64,000 bases of DNA from Pseudonocardia sp. HH130630-07 (lineage in GTDB: Bacteria; Actinomycetota; Actinomycetes; Mycobacteriales; Pseudonocardiaceae): contig NZ_CP013854.1 of NCBI RefSeq assembly GCF_001698125.1, positions 1,178,001 through 1,242,000 on the forward strand, read 5' to 3'. The position numbers and the translations under genes were made by a program. The notes below the pieces were generated by a model, which did no database searches, had not been told where the DNA came from, and worked only from the letters and a program-made list of their open reading frames with translations. Below are positions 40,790-48,671 of this stretch, in pieces. The first letter of the stretch is position 1, and each line of letters opens with the position of its first letter.

Positions 40790-42082
40790 TCAGGCGGGCG
40801 GGAGCACCACGAACTGACGCAGGCCGAGGTCGCGGTAGGTCACCGGGCCGCGCGGGCCCGGCGTCCGGTCGACGTTGATGCCGGTCTCGGGCAGGCCGAG
40901 CAGCTTGTAGCCGTCGAGCAGCCGGGAGGTCGCGTTCCAGAACACCCCGGTGCCGGTGTAGCGGTCGATGAACCGCTGCGCGACCGCCTCGTCCGCGGCG
41001 CAGATCGTCGCGGCCAGGCCGGACGTCTCGCGGGCCGCGGTGTCCGCTGCGTCGTCCGGGCCGTCGACCGGGGCCACCGTCACGTGCGCCTCGGCGCCGG
41101 AGTCCAGCGCCCACTCGTGGCCGAGCGGGTGCGCGTGCGGGGGCTCGGACAGCGCGACGCCCTGGGCCTGCAGCGCCGCGCGCGCCACCGGCAGCAGGCT
41201 GTCGTAGACCGGCCGGTCGACGAGCAGCAGGTTCAGCCGGTTGCAGACGCCGAGCCGGTCCACGGAGTCGGTGACCAGCCGGGTCACCTCCGCCTCCGTC
41301 GCCGAGGAGTCGAGGTAGAGCACCCCGCCGCCGTCGGCGTGCGACAGGACCCGGGTGCCCGCGGTCGCGCCGAGCACCGACAGCCTGCGGGTGACCTCGC
41401 CCGAGCCGCGGACGACGACCAGCGGCACCAGATCGGGCAGCCCGACCAGCGCGTCGGCCCCGGCGTGCCCGGGGAGCTCGACGAGCTGCACGGCCTCGGC
41501 CGGCAGGCCCGCCTCCCGCAGGGCGGGCCACAGCACCATCTCGACCAGGGCGGTCGCGCTGCGCAGCGCGGCGGCCCCGGTGCGCAGGACGGCGGCACTG
41601 CGCGCCTTGAGCACCTGGGACGCGACGTCCACGGTCACGTTCGGGCGGGCCTCGTACACCGCGCCGATGACCCCGACCGGGATCCGCCGCTCGAACACGC
41701 GCTCGCCCGTCTCCAGGGTCCGCAGCGGCCACTCGGTCGGCGGCTCGGGGGTCGCCGCGAGCACCTCCAGCTGGGTGGCGATGCCGGCCAGGCGCTCCTC
41801 GGTGAGCCGGAGCCGGTCGAGCAGCCCGGGTGCCGTGCCGTTGCGCTCGGCGACCTCGACGTCCGCGGCGTTGATCTCGAGCAGCTCCGGGCCCTGGTCG
41901 CGGATCCGGGCGGCGGCCGCGCACAGCGCGTCGTCGATGATCCCCTGCCGGGCCGCGCGGACGGCCGGAGCCGCGGCCCGCGCACGCTGCGCGGCCGCGC
42001 GGACGGCGGCGTACTCCGGCGCCTCGGCGCCGTCCCGGCTGTCCTGGCCGCCCTGCCCGGTCTCGGTGACGATGCTGCTCAC
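40790..42082 (-). CDS. proA: glutamate-5-semialdehyde dehydrogenase family protein (ProA-like)
   Basis: A 430-residue aldehyde dehydrogenase superfamily protein of the gamma-glutamyl phosphate reductase type. ProA landmarks: IPVGVIGAVYEARPNVTVDVASQVLKARSAAVLRTG, catalytic Cys in DSVDRLGVCNRLNLLLVD, and GTGVFWNATSRLLDGYKLLG near the end. It would make glutamate semialdehyde for proline synthesis. No proB is adjacent, so it may be a second, specialised copy. The GTG start is 6 bases after TACGCT. Confidence 0.85.
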   Translation of the reverse strand: MSSIVTETGQGGQDSRDGAEAPEYAAVRAAAQRARAAAPAVRAARQGIIDDALCAAAARIRDQGPELLEINAADVEVAERNGTAPGLLDRLRLTEERLAGIATQLEVLAATPEPPTEWPLRTLETGERVFERRIPVGVIGAVYEARPNVTVDVASQVLKARSAAVLRTGAAALRSATALVEMVLWPALREAGLPAEAVQLVELPGHAGADALVGLPDLVPLVVVRGSGEVTRRLSVLGATAGTRVLSHADGGGVLYLDSSATEAEVTRLVTDSVDRLGVCNRLNLLLVDRPVYDSLLPVARAALQAQGVALSEPPHAHPLGHEWALDSGAEAHVTVAPVDGPDDAADTAARETSGLAATICAADEAVAQRFIDRYTGTGVFWNATSRLLDGYKLLGLPETGINVDRTPGPRGPVTYRDLGLRQFVVLPPA

Positions 42083-42088
42083 CCGGCC

Positions 42089-42094
42089 AGCGTA
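42089..42094 (-). promoter_or_regulatory. -10 box TACGCT of leaderless proA-like promoter
   Basis: TACGCT-N6-GTG spacing in the 55-base gap after the sortase gene. Confidence 0.5.
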
Positions 42095-42137
42095 GGCGGA
42101 ACCGGCCACGGCGACCGGCACGGGTACGGCGGGTGCG

Positions 42138-43091
42138 TCAGTCCGCGACGGGCACGGCGTAGACGACGATGTTGGACTCGTAGCTCCCGGCCGCCGGGTC
42201 GAAGACCCCGCCGCAGGTGATGAGCACGAGCTGCGGGCCGCCGTCGCGGCGGAACACCTCGCGCGGGAGGTCGTGCTTGCCGTACTCGCGGCGGGCGGTG
42301 ACCCGGAACTCCGCCGCCCGGCCGTCGGCGCCGCGGACGACGACCGGCTCCCCCTCGACGAGCTGCGGGAGCACGGCCAGCACCCCGACCCCCTGGGTGC
42401 GGGAGTCCACGTGCCCGGCGAGCACCGCGCTCCCGGCCCGGCCGCCGGGCAGCGCGCCCGGCGCCCACCAGCCGACGGTGCTGACCCGTTCGGGGACCAC
42501 CATCCCGCCGTCCGGGCCGGTGCCGACGGCGTCGACCGGTGCGGTGATCCCGCGGGCGGGCAGCTCCAAGGCCGCGGGGACGACCGGGGCGGGCGGCCCG
42601 GCGGGGACGGGGGCCGGCGGGTAGATCGGCGAGACGGTCCACGGCTCCCGGGGTGCGACGGGGAGCGGGCCCGCCGGACGCGGGGCCTCCGCGGCGGAGA
42701 CCCCGGGGCCGGGCAGAAGGCCTGCGGGGCGCGGGTCCTGCCCGGCGGGAGCGCCGGGACCCGGCCGGGGGCCGGGCGGGAGCAGGGCCGGCGGGTCGCC
42801 CGGGCCGGTGGGGACCGGGCCGGGTACCGCCGGTCCGAGGGGTGACGGAGCGGCCGCGGCCGGATCACCGGCGGGCGGGGCCAGTACGGGGAGCACGGCG
42901 GACGCCGGGACCGCGCGCACGGGTTCCCGGTCCGGCGCCGACGCGGGCACCGCGCCCAGGTCCTCGGCCACCACCTGTGGCCCGGACCCGGCGGCGAGGC
43001 CGACACCGGCGCCCAGCAGGGCGGCGCCGGAGAGCAGCAGGACCGCCGCTCCCCGGGCGCCGCTGCGCGGACGCCGGTGCCGATGACTCAT
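42138..43091 (-). CDS. class F sortase
   Basis: A 317-residue transpeptidase. N-terminal membrane anchor (GAAVLLLSGAALLGAGVGLAAG), then about 120 residues of Pro/Ala/Gly-rich wall-spanning linker, then the sortase fold with catalytic His227 (LAGHVDS) and Cys293 (LVLITCGG). Class F sortases are typical of actinomycetes. It lies 49 bases downstream of a gene for a surface protein with an LPxT-type C-terminal signal, its likely substrate. Confidence 0.93.
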   Translation of the reverse strand: MSHRHRRPRSGARGAAVLLLSGAALLGAGVGLAAGSGPQVVAEDLGAVPASAPDREPVRAVPASAVLPVLAPPAGDPAAAAPSPLGPAVPGPVPTGPGDPPALLPPGPRPGPGAPAGQDPRPAGLLPGPGVSAAEAPRPAGPLPVAPREPWTVSPIYPPAPVPAGPPAPVVPAALELPARGITAPVDAVGTGPDGGMVVPERVSTVGWWAPGALPGGRAGSAVLAGHVDSRTQGVGVLAVLPQLVEGEPVVVRGADGRAAEFRVTARREYGKHDLPREVFRRDGGPQLVLITCGGVFDPAAGSYESNIVVYAVPVAD

Positions 43092-43140
43092 GGTCGCCTC
43101 ACGCGCTCCTCATCCGGAACCCACACGGCGTCCGGGCGGC

Positions 43141-44061
43141 TCAGGCGCGCGAGCGGCGCAGCCGGATGAGCCCGGCACCCAGCAGCAGCAGGCCGGCACC
43201 GCCGACCGTGACCGGCAGCACCGCGTCGGAGGCCGACGCGGCCTGGCCGCCGGTGCCGGCGTCGACCGCCGGTGCACCGCCCCGGCCGGCACCGTCGCCC
43301 GCGCCGGAACCGTTGCCGCCGGCACTCGCGTCCGGGCCGGCGGCCTGGCCGCCGTCACCCGCACCGTTGCCGCCGGCACCGTTCCCGGCGCCGTTCCCGC
43401 CCGCGCCGTTCCCGCCGTCGGCGTTCCCGGCACCGTCGCCGCCCGGGCCGGCACCGTCACCGGCGCCGTCACCGCCCGGGGTACCGGCGCCGGCCGCGGT
43501 CGCGGCCTCGTCCAGCTTGGTCTTCAGCTCACCGAGGTTGGTCAGCTGCGCCCGCGCCTGGTCCAGCTGCTCGGGCGGGAGGCCCGGCACGTTCAGCAGG
43601 CCCTGGGCCTGGTCGTTCAGCTCGCCGACCTGGGTCTGCGCGGCCTGCAGCCAGCCCTGGTCGAACTGCTCGCCGGTGCGCGCCTTGAGGTCGTCCATCT
43701 GGGCCTGGGTCTCCGGGGAGACCTGGTCGGGCAGCGAGACGCCGATCGACGACGCCAGCCCGCGCAGCTTGTCGTTGAGCTGCTGGCCCTCGCCCTGCAC
43801 CTGCGGCGCGAGCTGCTTGACCTGCTCGCCGACGCCCTGCTCCAGCCCGACGCCACCGAGCGCCGCGAGCCCGAGCGCCTTCTGGTGCGCGTCACCGAAG
43901 GCCTGGCGCGGGTCACCGACGCCGGGGATCTGCGGCATCTCGGTCGGCACGTTGGGCATCTGCGGCGTCTCGCCACCGCACGCCGAGAGCCCGACGAGCG
44001 CGACGGCGGCGACGGACGCGCCGACGGTGCGGCTGATGCGCTTCGAGTGCGAAGTAGTCAC
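43141..44061 (-). CDS. surface protein with lipobox, Gly-rich repeats and LPxT-type sorting signal
   Basis: A 306-residue exported protein. The signal peptide ends in a lipobox LSAC (Cys28). A helical domain follows (residues 50-190, Gln/Leu-rich), then about 70 residues of GNGAGG/GDGAG repeats, then LPVTV (282-286), a hydrophobic helix and the basic tail RLRRSRA. That C-terminus has the layout of a cell-wall sorting signal, but the fifth residue is Val and not Gly. GTG start after GGGGGAAG. Directly upstream of the sortase. Function unknown. Confidence 0.85.
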   Translation of the reverse strand: MTTSHSKRISRTVGASVAAVALVGLSACGGETPQMPNVPTEMPQIPGVGDPRQAFGDAHQKALGLAALGGVGLEQGVGEQVKQLAPQVQGEGQQLNDKLRGLASSIGVSLPDQVSPETQAQMDDLKARTGEQFDQGWLQAAQTQVGELNDQAQGLLNVPGLPPEQLDQARAQLTNLGELKTKLDEAATAAGAGTPGGDGAGDGAGPGGDGAGNADGGNGAGGNGAGNGAGGNGAGDGGQAAGPDASAGGNGSGAGDGAGRGGAPAVDAGTGGQAASASDAVLPVTVGGAGLLLLGAGLIRLRRSRA

Positions 44062-44165
44062 GTTCTTCCCCCGGGGGTAGCGGTCCACCTGCGCTGGGCT
44101 ATCAGCGTTACTCCGAATGCCGCAACCGGAGCCACTCCGTCGGAGGATGCCCGGCGGCCGAACGG

Positions 44166-45029
44166 CTAGCCCCGTCCGCCCAGCGGTGCCGGCGCCGACG
44201 GCGGCGGGACGACCGGGCCGAGGTCGGAGTCCGGGGCCTCGTCGAGGTCCAGCACCACCGGGGCGTGGTCGCTCGGCGCCTTCCCCTTGCGCGCCTTCCG
44301 GTCCACCCAGACCGCGGCGCGGCGCCCGGCCGGGTCCGCGCCCGCGAGCACCAGGTCGATGCGCATGCCCTGGTCACGGTGGAACCGGCCGGCGCGGTAG
44401 TCCCAGTAGGTGAAGACCCGTTCGTCCGGCCACCGCTCGCGCAGCACGTCGCGCAGCCCGGCGGCGGTCAGCTCCGCCAGCGCGGCCCGCTCCTGCGGGG
44501 TGACGTGGGTGGCGCCGTCGAACTGCGACCGGTCCCAGACGTCGTCGTCGGCGGGGGCGATGTTCACGTCGCCGGCCACGACCGTCGTCGCCGGGTCACC
44601 GGCCGTCACCTGGTCGCGCAGGGCGGCGAGCCAGCGCAGCTTGTAGGCGTAGTGCGGATCGTCCGGGGTCCGGCCGTTCGGGACGTAGACCGAGGTCACC
44701 CGCAGTCCGCCGCAGGTGGCGGTCACGGCGCGGGCGTCCGCGGAGTCCCGGCCGCCCTCGGCGAAGACGGGCTCACCGGGTAGCCCGCGCACGACGTCGT
44801 CGAGCCCGACCCGGGACAGCAGCGCGACGCCGTTCCACTGGCCCTGCCCGTGGTGCGCGACCGCGTACCCGCGCCCGGCCAGCTCGTCACCGAAGACGGC
44901 CGCGAAGTCGTCGTCGGACAGCTTGGTCTCCTGCAGGCAGACGACGTCCGGTGCCCGTTCGTCCAGCCAGGGCAGCAGCCGGGGCAGCCGGGACTTCGCC
45001 GAGTTCACGTTCCATGTGGCGAGACGCAC
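44166..45029 (-). CDS. xthA: exodeoxyribonuclease III
   Basis: A 287-residue AP endonuclease of the ExoIII family for base-excision repair. Motifs in order: RLATWNVNSAKSRLPRLLPWL, the catalytic Glu in DVVCLQETKLSDD, VYVPNGRTPDDPHYAYKLRW, GDVNIAP, TYWDYRAGRFHRDQGMRIDLVL and the terminal SDHAPVVLDL. The C-terminal 25 residues are a Pro-rich extension. GTG start, 8 bases after TAGGGT. Confidence 0.94.
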   Translation of the reverse strand: MRLATWNVNSAKSRLPRLLPWLDERAPDVVCLQETKLSDDDFAAVFGDELAGRGYAVAHHGQGQWNGVALLSRVGLDDVVRGLPGEPVFAEGGRDSADARAVTATCGGLRVTSVYVPNGRTPDDPHYAYKLRWLAALRDQVTAGDPATTVVAGDVNIAPADDDVWDRSQFDGATHVTPQERAALAELTAAGLRDVLRERWPDERVFTYWDYRAGRFHRDQGMRIDLVLAGADPAGRRAAVWVDRKARKGKAPSDHAPVVLDLDEAPDSDLGPVVPPPSAPAPLGGRG

Positions 45030-45037
45030 GACCGCAG

Positions 45038-45043
45038 ACCCTA
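45038..45043 (-). promoter_or_regulatory. -10 box TAGGGT upstream of xthA
   Basis: TAGGGT-N8-GTG in the short gap (11 bases) after the transketolase gene; it overlaps that gene's stop region. Confidence 0.4.
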
Positions 45044-45937
45044 CGAGAGGAACTCCCGGACCGAGCGGCGGATGCCGTCGGTGTCGAGGCCGTGTGCGGC
45101 GTCGTGCTCCTCCGGGCCGCCGTAGCGGCGCAGCTCGGCGTGCCCGACCCCGAGCCCGAGCACCCGGTGCCGCACCCCGGCCAGCGCCTCGGACACGAAC
45201 CGGACCGACGTGCCGCGCTGGTAGGGCTCGACCAGGACGACGTCCGGCTCGCCCAGCGTGGCCCGCAGCGTCGCCCCGTCGAACGGCCGCACGGTCGGCG
45301 CGTAGAGCACGGTCACGTCGAGGTCCGCGACCGCGGCGAGGGTGCGGTCCGCCAGCGGGCCGACGGTGACGACCGTGCCCCGGCCGCCCCGGCGCAGGAC
45401 CGTCATGGAGGGCCCGGAGCCGAACGGGGCCGCGTTCGACGTGCCGGCGAGCCGGACGTAGACCCGGTCGTCGCCGGGCAGCGCGCGCCGGAGCTGCTCC
45501 TCGGCCTCGTCGGCGTGGCCGGGCACGTGCACGGTCCACCCGTCGAGGGTGTCGAGCAGCCCGACGTCGCGCGGGCCGAAGTGCGTCTCGCCGGCCGCCG
45601 CCATGTCGTAGGACCCGCCGGAGGAGACCAGCAGGGCGCCGGTGCCCTGGTGCCCGAGATCCAGCTTGAGCTGCTCGTAGGGGCGCTCGACGAGGAACGG
45701 CGCGAAGGTGTGCACGATCGGGCGCATCCCGGTGAGCGCGAGCCCGCCGGCCGCGGAGACGAGCAGCTGCTCCCGGATCCCGACGTTGATCACCCGGTCT
45801 GCGACGGCGTCCGGGACGTCGAGGTAGCCGGCGCCGATCTCGGCGAGCAGGGCGACCGTGCGCGGGTCGTCGGCCAGCATCTGCGGGAGCAGCCGGTAGA
45901 AGCGTTCCCGCTGGTCGAGAACGGTCTGGGTGATCAT
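45041..45937 (-). CDS. transketolase, C-terminal (pyrimidine-binding) subunit
   Basis: A 298-residue protein equal to the pyrimidine and C-terminal domains of transketolase. The cofactor-activating Glu is in VINVGIREQLLVSAAGGLAL. It complements the thiamine-diphosphate-binding subunit encoded just upstream; stop and start overlap by one base (TGATG). Split transketolases occur in archaea and many actinomycete secondary pathways, where they handle unusual sugars. No other sugar gene is nearby, so substrate is open. Confidence 0.9.
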   Translation of the reverse strand: MITQTVLDQRERFYRLLPQMLADDPRTVALLAEIGAGYLDVPDAVADRVINVGIREQLLVSAAGGLALTGMRPIVHTFAPFLVERPYEQLKLDLGHQGTGALLVSSGGSYDMAAAGETHFGPRDVGLLDTLDGWTVHVPGHADEAEEQLRRALPGDDRVYVRLAGTSNAAPFGSGPSMTVLRRGGRGTVVTVGPLADRTLAAVADLDVTVLYAPTVRPFDGATLRATLGEPDVVLVEPYQRGTSVRFVSEALAGVRHRVLGLGVGHAELRRYGGPEEHDAAHGLDTDGIRRSVREFLS

Positions 45938-46617
45938 CAGTGGTTCCCCTTCGGTTCGACGTGGGCGACGACGGCGAGCGGTCGATCGTCGTGCGGGGTG
46001 CGGAAGGCCCGTTCGAGGTCGGTGTGGTCGCGGCCGTCGGCGTCGAGGGCCGTCCATCCCTCGGCGGCGAACCGGGCGGCGATCCCGCCGGGCCAGCCGA
46101 GCGAGGCGCTGCGGTTGTCGATGACGACCGCGGTCAGCCCGGCCAGCCCGACCCGCCCGGCGTACTGCACGGCCTCGATGTTCGAGCCCTCGTTCAGCTC
46201 GGCGTCGCCCACCAGGACGACGGTGCGCGCCGACCGGCCCTGCAGGCGCAGCCCGAGCGCGGTCCCGACGGCGAGGCCCAGGCCGTGCCCGAGCGAGCCC
46301 GAGGAGATCTCGACGCCCGGCACGAGCGTGCGGTCCGGGTGCTGGCCGAGCGTCGAGCCGAACCCGGCGAACCCGTCCAGGGCCGCCGGGTCGAGGAAGC
46401 CCTTCGCGGCCAGCACGGCGTAGAGCGCCATCGGTCCGTGTCCCTTGGAGAGCAGGAACCGGTCCCGGTCCGGATCGTCGGGTCGCGCGGGATCGACCCG
46501 CAGGATCCGGTCGTAGAGGACCCGCAGGACGTCCAGGGTCGACGTCGCGGCGGGCTCGTGCTTCTCGTCGCCGGTCATCCGGGTCAGCAGCCCGGTGACC
46601 TCCGCTGTCGTGGTCAT
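45937..46617 (-). CDS. transketolase, N-terminal (thiamine diphosphate-binding) subunit
   Basis: A 226-residue protein with the TPP motif VLVGDAELNEGSNIEAVQYAGRVGLAGLTAVVIDN, preceded by DRFLLSKGHGPMALYAVLA and SSGSLGHGLGLAVGTALG. It is about 40 residues shorter than usual for this subunit, with the N-terminal GHPGGSLS-like segment reduced to HEPAATST. First gene of the pair, divergent from an XRE regulator with a 143-base shared promoter region. Confidence 0.9.
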   Translation of the reverse strand: MTTTAEVTGLLTRMTGDEKHEPAATSTLDVLRVLYDRILRVDPARPDDPDRDRFLLSKGHGPMALYAVLAAKGFLDPAALDGFAGFGSTLGQHPDRTLVPGVEISSGSLGHGLGLAVGTALGLRLQGRSARTVVLVGDAELNEGSNIEAVQYAGRVGLAGLTAVVIDNRSASLGWPGGIAARFAAEGWTALDADGRDHTDLERAFRTPHDDRPLAVVAHVEPKGNH

Positions 46618-46760
46618 ACCCCGACCCTCGTTGATGAACCCGACTTCAGGTCAAGGAGTTGTCCACAGGCGCTCGTCGGCGCTCGATGGCCGAGGTCCGG
46701 GCGTTATAGGGTCTCGCCATCAGGGTCGGCGGGCCGGCGGGGTCCGAGGGGAGACGTGTC

Positions 46761-47615
46761 GTGATCCGGACCGCGAAGCGGCTGCTGCTCGGCCGCGAGC
46801 TGGCGCACATGATCCGCACGAGCGGCGTGTCGCAGAGCGAGGCGGGGAGGATCATCGAGACCAGCCAGTCCCGGATCGCGACGCTCATCAGCGGCGGGGG
46901 CGTCATCTCCCCCGGCGACCTCACGATGCTGGCCCAGGGACTCGGGTTCACCGACCCCGGCTACCTGGAGGCCCTGCGGGAGCTGCGCCGGGACAACCAC
47001 AAGCGCGGGTCGTGGAGCACCGGCCACAACCGCGCCTACCGCGACGACCTGCGTCTGCTCGTGGATCTGGAGACCTACGCCGACCGCGTGCGCAGAGTCG
47101 AGGTCGAGGTGGTCCCGGCCCTGTTGCAGACCGAGTCCTACATCCGGTCCCAGCACGCCGACCAGCCGCCTCTCGACGGCGTCTCCATGGAGGACACGGT
47201 GCAGGCGCGACTGGCGCGCCAGCACATCCTGGACCGGGACGATCCACCCGTGCTGCACGCGATCCTTTCCGAGTCGTGCGTGCGTCGACAGTGGGGCGAC
47301 GCCGAGGTCATGGCGGAGCAACGCGCGCACCTGGTCGAGGTGTCCAACCGGCCGAACATCATGATCCAGCTCGTCCCGTTCGACGCACCGCCCGGACGGC
47401 GCTCCCCGCTGGGCTCCCAGTTCACGCTGCTGCGCGTGCAGTCTCCGGGCGCTGCCGGTCCGCTGGAGATCGTGACCAGCGAGAACCCGGGCGAGATCCG
47501 GTACATGGACGATCAGAAAGCCCTGGACGCGCATGACTCGGCATGGGCCCGGCTCTCCTCGGCAGCCCTGAGTTTCGCCGACACGCGGACGTTCATTCAG
47601 CGCATCAGCGCCTGA
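46761..47615 (+). CDS. XRE helix-turn-helix regulator with DUF5753 domain
   Basis: A 284-residue regulator. N-terminal XRE helix-turn-helix (LGRELAHMIRTSGVSQSEAGRIIETSQSRIATLISG) and a C-terminal DUF5753 domain (VEVVPALLQTESYIRSQHAD, RQHIL, PNIMIQLVPFDAPPG). These WhiJ-like proteins are numerous in actinomycetes and pair with DUF397 proteins, here the next gene (44-base gap). Typically linked to development or to silencing of secondary metabolism. The GTG start lies after GAGGGGAGAC. Confidence 0.92.
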   Translation: MIRTAKRLLLGRELAHMIRTSGVSQSEAGRIIETSQSRIATLISGGGVISPGDLTMLAQGLGFTDPGYLEALRELRRDNHKRGSWSTGHNRAYRDDLRLLVDLETYADRVRRVEVEVVPALLQTESYIRSQHADQPPLDGVSMEDTVQARLARQHILDRDDPPVLHAILSESCVRRQWGDAEVMAEQRAHLVEVSNRPNIMIQLVPFDAPPGRRSPLGSQFTLLRVQSPGAAGPLEIVTSENPGEIRYMDDQKALDAHDSAWARLSSAALSFADTRTFIQRISA

Positions 47616-47659
47616 GTAGGCTCGGGGAGCACTGCACGTTCCGTCCCCGGAGGCTCACC

Positions 47660-48025
47660 ATGCCGGCGCTCACTCCCCCCGAGTTCGGCGAGGCCGACTT
47701 CCGCACAGCCACCGCGAGCCAGCCGAACGGCGACTGTGTCCAGGTGGCCCGCAGAGCGGGATGGGTCGCGCTGCGCGACGACAAGACCGACTTCGGCGCC
47801 GACGACGACCACCGCCTCCTGCTCACCGGCGACGCGTTCGACCGCGCCCAGGACGCCTGGCGGACCGGCGGCTCCACCGGTCCCGTCCGGATCGCCGACC
47901 GGGGTGACGGTCACGTCATGCGCCTCGACGACCGGTCGTCGTCCGAGCTGAGCTTCTCGACCGCCGAGATCGAGGCGTTCCTCGACGGCGTCATCCGCGG
48001 GGAGTTCGACTCCACCCGCTACTGA
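47660..48025 (+). CDS. DUF397 domain-containing protein
   Basis: A 121-residue protein with DUF397 hallmarks at the start (PEFGEADFRTATASQPNGDCVQVARRAGWVALRDDK), extended by a C-terminal DUF397-like repeat (SSSELSFSTAEIEAFLDGVIRGEFDS). Partner of the adjacent XRE-DUF5753 regulator. Ribosome site CGGAGG 7 bases before the ATG. A strong hairpin terminator closes the pair. Confidence 0.9.
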   Translation: MPALTPPEFGEADFRTATASQPNGDCVQVARRAGWVALRDDKTDFGADDDHRLLLTGDAFDRAQDAWRTGGSTGPVRIADRGDGHVMRLDDRSSSELSFSTAEIEAFLDGVIRGEFDSTRY

Positions 48026-48040
48026 CCCACCGACCACGAC

Positions 48041-48078
48041 GGGCGGTATCCGGACCTTCGTCCGGGTATCGCCCTTTT
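48041..48078 (+). terminator. intrinsic terminator of XRE-DUF397 operon
   Basis: A 14-bp stem (two G-T wobbles) with loop CCTTCG, followed by TTTT, 15 bases after the DUF397 stop. Confidence 0.85.
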
Positions 48079-48113
48079 CGGATCTCTGTTCTCAGATAAT
48101 CATCATTCAGGTA

Positions 48114-48142
48114 TTGAGTACGCGTCATTGCCTCGCTAACAT
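48114..48142 (+). promoter_or_regulatory. promoter for two small genes
   Basis: TTGAGT (48114-48119) and TAACAT (48137-48142) with an optimal 17-base spacer, in a locally AT-rich stretch, 38 bases before the first small gene. Confidence 0.65.
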
Positions 48143-48180
48143 CCTGCTCAGCGTTGGTCGAGACACACAGGCAGGGGACG

Positions 48181-48384
48181 ATGGCCGCTGAGATCGAGGG
48201 CGACACCCGCCGGACCGGCGCACCGCAGGCCACGGCCGGGCAGCTGGGTGGCTCCCCGGCCCACCTGTCCGGCCCCTCCCCCTCCGGGGCGGCCGTCCCG
48301 GGCACCGACCGGCGGCGGGTGTCCGACTCCCCGTCACCGGCCGGGCACCAGCGCGGGCGGGCCGTAGCCGGTGCGGCCCGGTGA
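48181..48384 (+). CDS. 67-residue unknown protein
   Basis: I do not recognise this protein. It starts at an ATG after GGGGAC, downstream of a good promoter, and overlaps the next start by four bases (GTGA). The sequence is low in hydrophobic residues and rich in Gly, Ala, Ser, Pro and Arg, hence probably unstructured. The clean promoter and coupling are the main reason to call it a gene. Confidence 0.5.
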   Translation: MAAEIEGDTRRTGAPQATAGQLGGSPAHLSGPSPSGAAVPGTDRRRVSDSPSPAGHQRGRAVAGAAR

Positions 48385-48590
48385 GACGGTCGCGGCGGGA
48401 GCGGCGGGTCGTGGTGACCGCATTGACCGCGGATCGGCGCATCCTGCGGCAGTGGAACCTCCACCTGGACCCGGAACAGCGCGTCCCGCTACCGGAGGGC
48501 ACCAGCTCCGTGCACCTCACCGATCCCGACCGCCAGACCCGGGTCCGCATCGAACCCGGCACACCCCGCCTCGGCGACCATCACGCGTGA
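48381..48590 (+). CDS. 69-residue unknown basic protein
   Basis: Not recognised. Basic N-terminus (MRRSRRERRVVVTALTADRRILRQW), then HLDPEQRVPLPEGTSSVHLTDPDRQTRVRIEPG, which alternates like beta strands. Translationally coupled to the previous small gene. Position after an XRE-DUF397 pair suggests a linked regulatory locus, but there is no direct evidence. Confidence 0.55.
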   Translation: MRRSRRERRVVVTALTADRRILRQWNLHLDPEQRVPLPEGTSSVHLTDPDRQTRVRIEPGTPRLGDHHA

Positions 48591-48671
48591 CCGGACGTCG
48601 CAGGCATCGCGTCGACCTCGCAGCAGGTGTGGCGCCTGCGTGGTCGCCGCACGGTCTGCGAGGTCCGGCGG

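Noticed and set aside
43240..43500. Repeat array in the surface-protein gene as a DNA-level satellite
   Set aside because: It is a Gly/Ala/Asn-rich protein repeat with imperfect units, explained by the coding sequence.
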